This document shows, piece after piece, positions 5,265-10,482 of a stretch of DNA of 10,482 nucleotides (its first letter is position 1; each line of letters opens with the position of its first letter). Source of the stretch: CAZJQT01 sp964548655 (GTDB lineage: Bacteria > Patescibacteriota > Saccharimonadia > Saccharimonadales > CAZJQT01); contig CAZJQT010000017.1 in NCBI GenBank assembly GCA_964548655.1, positions 1 to 10,482 on the forward strand. Direction: 5' to 3'. Under the pieces are notes generated by a model. It was not told the DNA's origin, searched no databases, and saw only the letters and a list, made by a program, of their open reading frames with translations. Both the position numbers and the translations under genes were made by a program.

Positions 5265-5341
5265 GGGCCAGTAGCTCAGCTGGTTAGAGCACCTGCCTCT
5301 TAAGCAGGGTGTCCGGGGTTCAAGTCCCCGCTGGCCCTCCA
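5265..5341 (+). tRNA. tRNA-Lys (anticodon CUU)
   Basis: A full cloverleaf is visible: acceptor GGGCCAG/CUGGCCC, D-arm GCUC/GAGC with a 9-nt loop, anticodon stem CCUGC/GCAGG with loop CUCUUAA (anticodon CUU, lysine AAG codon), 5-nt variable loop and T-arm CGGGG-UUCAAGU-CCCCG. CCA is encoded at 5339-5341. The discriminator is U73, where bacterial tRNA-Lys usually has A or G. Confidence 0.95.
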
Positions 5342-5362
5342 ATTTATCGATATTCAGATCCG

Positions 5363-5410
5363 TTTATATTCAATAAAAACAAGTGTATAGTTAATACAAT
5401 AACGAGGGGG
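5363..5410 (+). promoter_or_regulatory. yggT promoter and ribosome binding site
   Basis: TTTATA (5363-5368) and TATAGT (5386-5391) are separated by 17 nt; an alternative -10, TACAAT, lies at 5395-5400. The strong Shine-Dalgarno stretch GAGGGGG (about 5404-5410) ends 6 nt before the ATG at 5417, in contrast to the leaderless starts of neighbouring genes. Confidence 0.5.
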
Positions 5411-5416
5411 TAAATT

Positions 5417-5827
5417 ATGGCAGAAGTTGAAAAAACAGTTACGACCAGTCAAGACCAAGGAGTAAGTGATACAGGTGCTAAAGTCCAACAAAAAACACAA
5501 AAAGTTAACACCAAAGTCTCAGGTGATGACAAAACCGTAGTAGCGAACATAGTTTGGTACATTGTTGGCTTTATTGAAATATTGTTAGCCTTCCGCTTTG
5601 TATTAAAATTGCTTGGCGCCAATCCAGCCAGTGGGTTTGTTGATTTTATCTACAATGTTACCGGCGTATTAACGGCTCCTTTTGATAGTATTTTTGGCGT
5701 CACAAAAGTGGCTACACAAGATGTCCGTTCTGTATTTGAACCATCTATATTGGTTGCCGCCGCCGTATATGTGCTTATCGGTTGGGGAATTGTAAAATTA
5801 ATAAATCTGAACAAGCCCCAATACTAA
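5417..5827 (+). CDS. YggT-family membrane protein
   Basis: The 136-residue protein starts with about 40 polar residues rich in Lys, Thr, Val and Gln, followed by a single YggT unit: a first transmembrane helix (about 42-66) containing LLAFRFVLKLLGANPASGF, the amphipathic connecting segment FIYNVTGVLTAPFDSIFG (77-94), and a second helix (about 108-130). The arginine in the first helix and the T-x-x-x-x-x-PF turn are the family's most conserved parts. Many YggT proteins have two such units; this one has one. YggT family members occur near cell division and osmotic-stress genes in other bacteria, but their molecular role is not settled. The gene appears monocistronic, with its own promoter and strong ribosome binding site just after tRNA-Lys. 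Confidence 0.9.
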   Translation: MAEVEKTVTTSQDQGVSDTGAKVQQKTQKVNTKVSGDDKTVVANIVWYIVGFIEILLAFRFVLKLLGANPASGFVDFIYNVTGVLTAPFDSIFGVTKVATQDVRSVFEPSILVAAAVYVLIGWGIVKLINLNKPQY

Positions 5828-5829
5828 AA

Positions 5830-5856
5830 CTAAAACAAACCCATATTTGTATTTAG
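5830..5856 (+). terminator. Weak hairpin after yggT
   Basis: CTAAA-ACAAA (5830-5839) can pair with TTTGT-A-TTTAG (5846-5856) around CCCATA, with one bulged A. The stem is AT-rich and has no T-run after it, so it is at best a weak terminator. Confidence 0.25.
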
Positions 5857-5877
5857 TCGTTCTCTGGAGAGTTTTGA

Positions 5878-5883
5878 TAGAAT
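5878..5883 (+). promoter_or_regulatory. Putative -10 box of folD-murI
   Basis: TAGAAT (5/6 match) ends 8 nt before the folD ATG at 5892. There is no Shine-Dalgarno site, and this helps to choose the ATG at 5892 over the in-frame TTG at 5847. Confidence 0.45.
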
Positions 5884-5891
5884 ACACTGGT

Positions 5892-6698
5892 ATGAAACTC
5901 CTGAATGGATCAGATTTAGCTGAATTTATCAAAGAACGCCAAGCCGGAGAGGTGCGTGCTCTTCGCCAGCCTCACAACGTCACACCCAAACTGGCTATTA
6001 TCCGCACCAACCCAGACCCAGTAGTCGATAGCTACATGCGTCTTAAGCAAACCTACGGTGATGATATCGGCGTCGAAGTCGATGTGCACACTATTGACCA
6101 AAAAGATGCTATTAAGACAATTAAACAGCTTAACGCGGACTCATCAGTACACGGCATAATTGTCCAAATTCCTTTACCTGATCCAGATCAAACTACAGAA
6201 ATCCTGGATACAGTAACAGCCGATAAGGATGTCGATGGGCTGGCCGATAAAACCAATTTTGACCCGGCGACGCCGATGGCCATCAATTGGTTACTAGCCG
6301 GCTATAATATCCAGCTTTTTGGCAAAAATTTATTGCTTGTTGGCCATGGCCGACTAGTTGGCAAACCTCTGGCTAAGATCTGGCAGAACTCTGAGTACAA
6401 AGTCACTATTGCCGATCGTAAAACCAAAGATTTAGCCAAACTAACTCAAGAAGCCGATGTAATTATTAGCGCCGTAGGCGTACCGGGGCTGATAACCAAG
6501 ACTATGGTCAAGCCGGATGCAGTTATTGTTGATGCTGGCGTAGCTACAGATAAAAACGGTCTGATAGGTGATGTGGCTGAGGATGTACGCGAGCGGCCAG
6601 ACATTACAATTACGCCAGTCAAGGGCGGTGTTGGACCACTGACTGTCTGTGCGTTATTTGAAAACGTCATTCGCTCTGCCAAAGCGAAGGTCAAATGA
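5892..6698 (+). CDS. folD: Bifunctional methylenetetrahydrofolate dehydrogenase / methenyltetrahydrofolate cyclohydrolase FolD
   Basis: FolD interconverts 5,10-methylene-, 5,10-methenyl- and 10-formyl-tetrahydrofolate, linking folate made by DHFR to purine and formyl-Met synthesis. The 268-residue protein carries the YxxxK motif (Tyr48, Lys52), HGIIVQIPLP with Gln92, KDVDG with Asp115, the Rossmann motif GHGRLVGKP (151-159), VIVDAG (211-216), and PVKGGVGPLT (242-251). These cover the catalytic lysine, glutamine and aspartate and the dinucleotide-binding loop. After KDVDG the usual FHP is replaced by LADKTNFDP. The start at 5892 gives MKLLNGSDLA, which aligns with the family N-terminus; a TTG 45 bp upstream would add an unlikely leader overlapping the promoter. 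The stop overlaps murI by 4 bp, so the two are probably coupled. Confidence 0.95.
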   Translation: MKLLNGSDLAEFIKERQAGEVRALRQPHNVTPKLAIIRTNPDPVVDSYMRLKQTYGDDIGVEVDVHTIDQKDAIKTIKQLNADSSVHGIIVQIPLPDPDQTTEILDTVTADKDVDGLADKTNFDPATPMAINWLLAGYNIQLFGKNLLLVGHGRLVGKPLAKIWQNSEYKVTIADRKTKDLAKLTQEADVIISAVGVPGLITKTMVKPDAVIVDAGVATDKNGLIGDVAEDVRERPDITITPVKGGVGPLTVCALFENVIRSAKAKVK

Positions 6699-7342
6699 AA
6701 ATTGGCGTATTTGATTCGGGTGTTGGCGGTTTGAGCCTGGTCAAAGCTATTGAAAAAACTTTACCTGAACACGAAGTGCTTTACCGCGAAGATAAGAAGA
6801 ACCTTCCTTACGGTAGCAAGACTCCAGAACAATTATTGATACTAGTAAAGCCAATCCTGGAACAGATGATAGGTGAGGGCTGCAAGGTTATTTTGGTCGC
6901 CTGTAACACTGTCACCACTACAATTATTGATGAACTTAGGAAAAAGATGAAAGTTCCACTAGTAGGTATGGAACCGATGGTAAAGCCGGCAGCTGAACAA
7001 ACAAAGTCCGGTATTATTGCTGTTTGCGCCACTCCAACTACGCTTGCCTCAAAGCGCTACGCTTGGCTTAAAGCTACCTACGCTAAAGACGTAAAAGTAC
7101 TTGAGCCGGATTGTGCCGACTGGACTTCAATGGTTGAAAGCGACAAGATTGACCAAGAACACATCAAGCAACGGATCGATAAAGTTTGTGATCAAGGCGC
7201 GGACATTATTCTGCTAGGTTGCACCCATTATCATTGGATAGAGGAAATTATTCGAGAAATAGCTGCCGGCCGGGCCGAAGTCATACAGCCAATTGAGCCC
7301 GTCATTTCTCAACTTAAACGAGTGATTGAACAACTTGCTTAA
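6695..7342 (+). CDS. murI: Glutamate racemase MurI
   Basis: MurI converts L- to D-glutamate, the substrate that MurD adds to UDP-MurNAc-L-Ala, so it supplies the enzyme encoded convergently next door. The 215 residues contain GVFDSGVGG (4-12) with Asp7 and Ser8, LPYGSKT (37-43), the first catalytic cysteine in ACNTVTT (Cys70), and the second in LGCTHYHW (Cys176), where the common HYP is HYH. Both catalytic cysteines are present. It is about 45 residues shorter than most racemases (around 260) and the C-terminal segment with the usual D-S-G is replaced by QPIEPVIS. AAGG 4-5 nt before the ATG is a Shine-Dalgarno site, and the ATGA overlap couples it to folD. The last 29 bp overlap murD. Confidence 0.93.
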   Translation: MKIGVFDSGVGGLSLVKAIEKTLPEHEVLYREDKKNLPYGSKTPEQLLILVKPILEQMIGEGCKVILVACNTVTTTIIDELRKKMKVPLVGMEPMVKPAAEQTKSGIIAVCATPTTLASKRYAWLKATYAKDVKVLEPDCADWTSMVESDKIDQEHIKQRIDKVCDQGADIILLGCTHYHWIEEIIREIAAGRAEVIQPIEPVISQLKRVIEQLA

Positions 7343-8615
7343 ATTGTTCGCCGCGGTCTTTGTAGTTCTTGAATAAGTCAAAGCTTGCGCAGCCCGTAGA
7401 CAGTAATACGATGTCGCCTGACCAGGCTTTCTTACGCGCCATATCTACTATTGCCTGCATAGTGTTACCACCCTCGAGAATATTTTTATAATCGGCTTTG
7501 CGTAGAGCAGCAGCTATGGCCGGACCGGTTACACCGATTGTGACTACAAAGCGTACGTTGTTATCTACAACTGCTTGAGCCAGTTTCTCGTAAGTCGCTC
7601 CTTTATCTGACCCACCCAAAATAACCACTTTGGGTTCTTCGAAAGCTTCGATGGCCACAATAGCTGTTTCTGGAGTTGTACCGAAGGAATCATCGTAATA
7701 TTTTACTGCCTCAAGCTCACGTACAAACTCTAAGCGATGTTCCAGACCCTTAAAACTGGTCAGAACAGAACGCAGGGCTTCGGTGTTCTGGGTAATCTGC
7801 CAAACAGCAGTTACAGCCGCACAAACATTCTGCCAGTTGTGTTTGCCTAGTAGCTTGATTTCGTTAACGTCGCAGATTGCCTGGCCGTCAACTGTTACGA
7901 TGTTTTCAATCACGTCGGCGCCAGGATATTTCATGTAGGGGATTTTGTGTCCGGCCGTCACACTGGCAATGTGCTGGGAGTTGGGGTTTTGACTGTAATA
8001 AACGGCAATGTCATTGGTTGATTGGAATTTGAACATCTGTTGTTTGGCGCTGATGTATTCATCCATGTCAGCATGCCAGTCCATGTGTTCTGGCTCAACC
8101 ATCAATACCACTCCAATATGCGGTGAGTGTTTTAGATCGATCAGCTGGAAATTAGCCAGTTCTAAGACGACCCAGTCATCAGGTTGGATACCGGCCTTTA
8201 GCATCTCTAGTGGTGGCGTGCCGATGTTGCCGCCCAGGTGAACTTTTTTGCCGGCGGCTTCCAGTATCTTGGCGATGAGTGTGCTAGTGGTGCCTTTGCC
8301 TTTGGTGCCGGTCACGCCGATGATATTACGACTTGGACAAACCTTAATAAATTCATCCGTTACAGTAGTTACTTTCTCTAGAATTGCCGGCGAATTAGCG
8401 GCAACTATGTCTTTGGGATGAAGGGCAGGGGTACGTACCAACAGATCAAAAGTATCTAGATTTTTGAGATAATCTTCACCTAATTGTGACTTAGAACCTT
8501 GCGGTAATTCAGTCTTTTCCGACATATCGCAAACTGTCAGCTCGTTGCCGTCGTGATTCCAATATTCGTATGCGGCTTGGCCTTGGCTGCCGTACCCAAG
8601 AAGTGCGATTTTCAT
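7314..8615 (-). CDS. murD: UDP-N-acetylmuramoylalanine--D-glutamate ligase MurD
   Basis: MurD joins D-glutamate to UDP-MurNAc-L-Ala with ATP in the cytoplasm. The 433-residue protein has the three-domain layout: an N-terminal Rossmann domain beginning MKIALLGYGSQG, the ATP-binding P-loop GVTGTKGKGTT (100-110), GNIGTP (129-134), LELANFQL (151-158), EPEHMDWH (174-181) and the expected carbamylated lysine in YISAKQQMF (Lys191), GKHNWQN (257-263), EHRLEF (292-297), ILGGSDKG (332-339) and a C-terminal STGCASFDLFKNY like the family SPACASFDQFKN. The usual N-D-S-K-A-T motif is DDSFGTTPE (308-316), losing the lysine. A -10-like TAAAAT lies 7 nt before the ATG and the CYTH gene ends 18 bp upstream, so it may be both co-transcribed and separately started. 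The 3' end overlaps murI by 29 bp. Confidence 0.95.
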   Translation of the reverse strand: MKIALLGYGSQGQAAYEYWNHDGNELTVCDMSEKTELPQGSKSQLGEDYLKNLDTFDLLVRTPALHPKDIVAANSPAILEKVTTVTDEFIKVCPSRNIIGVTGTKGKGTTSTLIAKILEAAGKKVHLGGNIGTPPLEMLKAGIQPDDWVVLELANFQLIDLKHSPHIGVVLMVEPEHMDWHADMDEYISAKQQMFKFQSTNDIAVYYSQNPNSQHIASVTAGHKIPYMKYPGADVIENIVTVDGQAICDVNEIKLLGKHNWQNVCAAVTAVWQITQNTEALRSVLTSFKGLEHRLEFVRELEAVKYYDDSFGTTPETAIVAIEAFEEPKVVILGGSDKGATYEKLAQAVVDNNVRFVVTIGVTGPAIAAALRKADYKNILEGGNTMQAIVDMARKKAWSGDIVLLSTGCASFDLFKNYKDRGEQFKQVVQSLV

Positions 8616-8622
8616 AAACCTA

Positions 8623-8628
8623 ATTTTA
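8623..8628 (-). promoter_or_regulatory. Putative internal -10 box of murD
   Basis: On the minus strand TAAAAT ends 7 nt before the murD ATG, in the 18-bp gap after the CYTH gene. A weak AGG lies 4 nt before the ATG. This suggests that murD has its own near-leaderless start besides read-through from upstream. Confidence 0.35.
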
Positions 8629-8633
8629 ACAGG

Positions 8634-9170
8634 TTAGCGATCAATTGGAGTGTAGCCATATTTTTTAAGCTCTGCGACAATATTGGCGTAAGATTGACCA
8701 GCTAACAGACCACCAGCCGTAAATGCCTCTTGTGTCACGTCTGCCAAGCAAATATCCGGGGCTTTAAACGCCGCTTTCTCTTTCTGGCTAGCAAATTCAA
8801 AATCAATTAAGACTAGACCCTCAAGCTTATCCCGAAAGACATCGACTTCAGCAGTCTTTCCGTCCAAAATAACCTTGTAACGGTCTTTGGTAACGCTACG
8901 CTGACTACTAGCCGCCAGAGTGTCAAACTCTGGTTTTTCGAGCGGTATGGTTATTTCGATCTGAGTCGAAGAATCAGCGTCTTCTACGGGTTGTTTCTTA
9001 GTTATTTCGTAATCATTACCTTTTTGACGTAATCGAAGGTGAGGATGAACTGACATATCTTCCGGTACATAAATGTCGACTAATCGCTTTGGTTTGACAC
9101 CAGCAATTTCTGGCGGCAAAGCACGGGCTAAGAACGTTAACTCGTATTCAATTTCTTGCCCGCTTTGCAT
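8634..9170 (-). CDS. CYTH-domain protein (triphosphate tunnel metalloenzyme family)
   Basis: CYTH enzymes bind triphosphates inside a beta-barrel tunnel lined by acidic and basic residues; known members are inorganic triphosphatases, thiamine triphosphatases and class IV adenylate cyclases. This 178-residue protein shows the ordered signature: EIEYE (6-10), LRLRQKGNDYEITKK (45-59) with the R-x-R pair and lysines, IEITIP (71-76), DRYKV (96-100), AEVDVF (107-112), IDFEF (122-126), and a C-terminal helix region DVTQEAFTAGGLLA. The family start motif E-x-E-x-K is E-I-E-Y-E, so the metal- and phosphate-binding lysine is replaced. Length fits a single CYTH domain without a CHAD domain. The gene begins 3 bp after the upstream response regulator and is followed by murD after 18 bp. 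Substrate cannot be told from sequence. Confidence 0.88.
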   Translation of the reverse strand: MQSGQEIEYELTFLARALPPEIAGVKPKRLVDIYVPEDMSVHPHLRLRQKGNDYEITKKQPVEDADSSTQIEITIPLEKPEFDTLAASSQRSVTKDRYKVILDGKTAEVDVFRDKLEGLVLIDFEFASQKEKAAFKAPDICLADVTQEAFTAGGLLAGQSYANIVAELKKYGYTPIDR

Positions 9171-9173
9171 AAA

Positions 9174-9542
9174 TTAACTGGCTAGTTCTTTTTTGACCAT
9201 TTCAGCAACTTGGCGTGGAGTCATCTCCGCCTTAACGATAAAACGTCTGACGCCTAGCTCCTTAAGAATAGGGGGAGCCTCTTGCTCCCCCATGTTTGTC
9301 AGAATAATCACTTTGATATCCTTGCCCCAGCTAGTTGCCCGTATTTTCTTAAGCGTCTGGTCGCCGGTCATTTCTGGCATCATGAGGTCTAGTAGAATGA
9401 TGTCCGGTTTCATTTTCTCGGCCAGTTCCAAGCCCAATTTGCCGTTTTCAGCGGTTTCAACTTCAAATCCTTCTGATTCAAACTTGATACGGTACATCTG
9501 GGCTATAGCCAGATCGTCTTCGACAATTGCAACTTTGGCCAT
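9174..9542 (-). CDS. Receiver-only response regulator (CheY-like), second copy
   Basis: This 122-residue protein is a single phosphoacceptor receiver domain with no output domain. The acidic pocket is Asp9-Asp10 (VEDD), the phosphorylation site is Asp52 in ILLDLMMPEMTG, the switch threonine is Thr82 in ILTN, and the conserved lysine is Lys104 in FIVKAE. It is a close paralog of the gene directly upstream (9584-9961), with near-identical segments around the phosphorylation site and the SWGKDIKVIILTN/SQWGKNIKVIVLTN region. AGGTAGGA upstream of the ATG may act as ribosome binding site. The stop lies 3 bp before the CYTH gene start, so the three form a likely operon. The partner kinase is not encoded here. 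Confidence 0.93.
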   Translation of the reverse strand: MAKVAIVEDDLAIAQMYRIKFESEGFEVETAENGKLGLELAEKMKPDIILLDLMMPEMTGDQTLKKIRATSWGKDIKVIILTNMGEQEAPPILKELGVRRFIVKAEMTPRQVAEMVKKELAS

Positions 9543-9583
9543 AAATCTAATCCTACCTCTTGATGAGAGTTAACACAAACGTT

Positions 9584-9961
9584 TTAAGCTGGTTTTGCTC
9601 CTAGAGCTTGGTTAACAAACTCTATAACTTGGCTCGGGGTATTGTTGGCTTTCACCAAATATCTCTCAATGCCTAATTTACGGAGCTCGTCGGGGGCTTC
9701 GGCTTCACTAACGTTTGTAAGCACTATAACCTTGATGTTTTTACCCCACTGGCTGTTGCGCATGTGTTTCAAAACATCACCACCAGTCATCTGTGGCAGC
9801 ATCAGGTCTAGCAGTACCAAGTCTGGCTTAGAGTTTTTGATCAGTTCAAGTCCGGCAGCACCATCAAGCGCAATTTCACAGACAAAACCGGCTCCGTCCA
9901 ACTTGAACTTATACATTTCAGCCAGAGGAATATCGTCTTCGACAATAACTACTTTACTCAT
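9584..9961 (-). CDS. Receiver-only response regulator (CheY-like), first copy
   Basis: A 125-residue single receiver domain: acidic pocket in VEDD (Asp9-Asp10), phosphoacceptor Asp52 in LLDLMLPQMTG, Thr82 in VLTN, and Lys104 in YLVKAN. No DNA-binding or enzymatic output domain follows, so it must act through protein contacts or as a phosphate relay or sink. The ATG at 9961 was chosen over the longer ORF to 10006 because AGGAG lies 7 nt upstream and the extra residues would be encoded by the promoter. It leads a minus-strand run: this gene, its paralog, the CYTH protein and possibly murD, with a 41-bp gap to the paralog. Its promoter overlaps that of the divergent permease gene. Confidence 0.94.
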   Translation of the reverse strand: MSKVVIVEDDIPLAEMYKFKLDGAGFVCEIALDGAAGLELIKNSKPDLVLLDLMLPQMTGGDVLKHMRNSQWGKNIKVIVLTNVSEAEAPDELRKLGIERYLVKANNTPSQVIEFVNQALGAKPA

Positions 9962-9977
9962 CAGTTCTCCTAGCCCA

Positions 9978-10006
9978 ATTGTAACTGTTTGTAACCAGTT
10001 AGGCAA
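9978..10006 (-). promoter_or_regulatory. Response regulator operon promoter
   Basis: On the minus strand TTGCCT (10001-10006) and TACAAT (9978-9983) are 17 nt apart. The start codon is 16 nt beyond the -10 and is preceded by AGGAG, so this transcript has a short leader with a proper ribosome binding site. The spacer contains a palindrome (9982-10001). Confidence 0.6.
9982..10001. promoter_or_regulatory. Palindrome shared by two divergent promoters
   Basis: TAACTG-TTTGTAAC-CAGTTA has 6-bp perfect arms around 8 bp. It fills the -35/-10 spacer of the response regulator promoter and overlaps the candidate -35 of the divergent permease promoter, so one bound protein could act on both. Its right part TGTAACCAGTTA matches TGTAATCTGTTA in the tRNA-Lys promoter at 10 of 12 bases. 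Confidence 0.5.
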
Positions 10007-10018
10007 AAGGACTATACT
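9989..10018 (+). promoter_or_regulatory. Putative promoter of the EamA-type permease gene
   Basis: TTGTAA (9989-9994, 4/6) and TATACT (10013-10018, 5/6) are 18 nt apart. The -10 ends 7 nt before the ATG at 10026, with no Shine-Dalgarno site between, so a leaderless transcript is likely. Confidence 0.5.
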
Positions 10019-10025
10019 CAGATAA

Positions 10026-10482
10026 ATGCTGTTTCATAACAACTGGCTTTTGCTGGCCCTAATAGCACCATTGCTGTGGGCCTTAGTTGTTCTGATTGAC
10101 GATAATTTACTACGCAAAGTTTACCGTAGCGCTGGTTTTGGAGCCATGGTCGCTGGCTTATTTGGTATTTTCCCATTCTTGTATCTGTCTATAACTAACG
10201 AGACCTACACTTTGCCGACTAAAGTTATGGCAGCCGCCATCGCTTCGGGGGTTCTGACTATTGTTTTTTATTACTGTTATTTCAAAGCTCTTTCTAGCGA
10301 AGAGCCGTCTACCACAATAGCCTTATTGAATTTAATGCCGGTATTTGTAGTTATTCTGGCGGCATTATTCTTGCACGAGAGTTTACTGACCAAGCAATAC
10401 ATCGGTATTGGCGTCATAGTCTTGTCCTCAACCTATTTAGGGCTTATGGATGCCCGCAAATTCAAACTCAACAGCGCTATAA
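10026..10482 (+). CDS. EamA/DMT-superfamily permease (N-terminal half, cut by window edge)
   Basis: I read 152 codons from the ATG at 10026 without a stop; the gene runs off the right edge. The protein begins with a hydrophobic helix (about 7-24), continues with helices at about 38-56, 68-90, 100-116 and 121-140, and contains FKALSSEEPSTTIALLNLMP followed by ALFLHESLLTKQYIGIG, the pattern of the end of one EamA repeat (a pseudo-substrate loop, proline in the next helix, and a conserved glutamate before the last helix). EamA proteins are ten-helix exporters or transporters of small metabolites made of two such repeats; the second would lie outside. Substrate unknown. The gene is divergent from the response regulators and shares their regulatory spacer. 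Confidence 0.85.
   Translation, partial: MLFHNNWLLLALIAPLLWALVVLIDDNLLRKVYRSAGFGAMVAGLFGIFPFLYLSITNETYTLPTKVMAAAIASGVLTIVFYYCYFKALSSEEPSTTIALLNLMPVFVVILAALFLHESLLTKQYIGIGVIVLSSTYLGLMDARKFKLNSAI

Noticed and set aside
5847..5891. Longer FolD start giving 15 extra residues
   Set aside because: It begins with TTG, runs through the putative promoter and a hairpin, and adds residues not found in FolD; the ATG at 5892 fits the family.
3461..6698. Alternative genetic code with TGA read as glycine
   Set aside because: folC and folD end at TGA codons that lie within ATGA overlaps with downstream genes and at the expected family lengths, so TGA is a stop.
9962..10006. Longer start for the first response regulator
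   Set aside because: The ATG at 9961 has AGGAG 7 nt upstream and gives the standard receiver N-terminus; the extra codons are promoter sequence.
9193..10025. Two plus-strand open frames of about 126 residues opposite the response regulators
   Set aside because: They are antisense shadows of conserved receiver genes; their similarity to each other only reflects the paralogy of the real genes.

Overview
The window looks like a compact, chromosomal, AT-leaning bacterial segment, most probably from the Candidate Phyla Radiation (Patescibacteria) and perhaps Saccharibacteria. This placement is an inference from the mix of short, streamlined, densely packed genes (4-bp ATGA overlaps, convergent overlapping stops, almost no spacers), the divergent MurB/MurD/MurI/FolC/FolD sequences, and the many start codons that lack a Shine-Dalgarno site and sit directly behind a -10-like hexamer. 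TGA is used as an ordinary stop (folC, folD), which argues against the UGA=Gly code of Gracilibacteria/Absconditabacteria. No 16S rRNA gene is present to settle it.

Layout. 1-763 (-): murB, cut by the left edge. 764-991: a non-coding spacer full of hairpins. 992-1540 (+): HTH protein fused to a DUF3467-like domain. 1579-2031 (-): Nudix hydrolase with a GDP-mannose mannosyl hydrolase-like degenerate Nudix box. 2078-2154 (-): tRNA-Arg(UCG). 2199-3934 (+): folC-folA, overlapping by 4 bp. 3931-4296 (-): small membrane protein. 4353-5100 (-): XRE regulator plus a four-TM membrane protein, a two-gene module with a palindrome in its promoter. 5145-5410: terminator, an inverted copy of the tRNA-Lys 3' end, a palindrome-bearing tRNA promoter, tRNA-Lys(CUU), and the yggT promoter. 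5417-5827 (+): YggT-family protein. 5892-7342 (+): folD-murI, overlapping by 4 bp. 7314-10006 (-): two receiver-only response regulators, a CYTH-domain protein and murD. 10026-10482 (+): start of an EamA/DMT-type permease, cut by the right edge, divergent from the response regulators.

How the genes fit together. Three genes belong to cytoplasmic peptidoglycan precursor synthesis: MurB makes UDP-MurNAc, MurI makes D-glutamate and MurD adds it to UDP-MurNAc-L-Ala. Three belong to folate one-carbon metabolism: FolC, DHFR and FolD. The remaining genes are regulatory or membrane proteins. No phage, transposase, CRISPR or defence genes are visible.

The most unusual parts are non-coding: the structured spacer upstream of murB, the inverted fragment of the tRNA-Lys 3' end next to its own gene, and operator-like palindromes placed between the -35 and -10 boxes of the tRNA-Lys promoter and of the divergent response regulator/permease promoters. 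The last two share a 10/12-base core.
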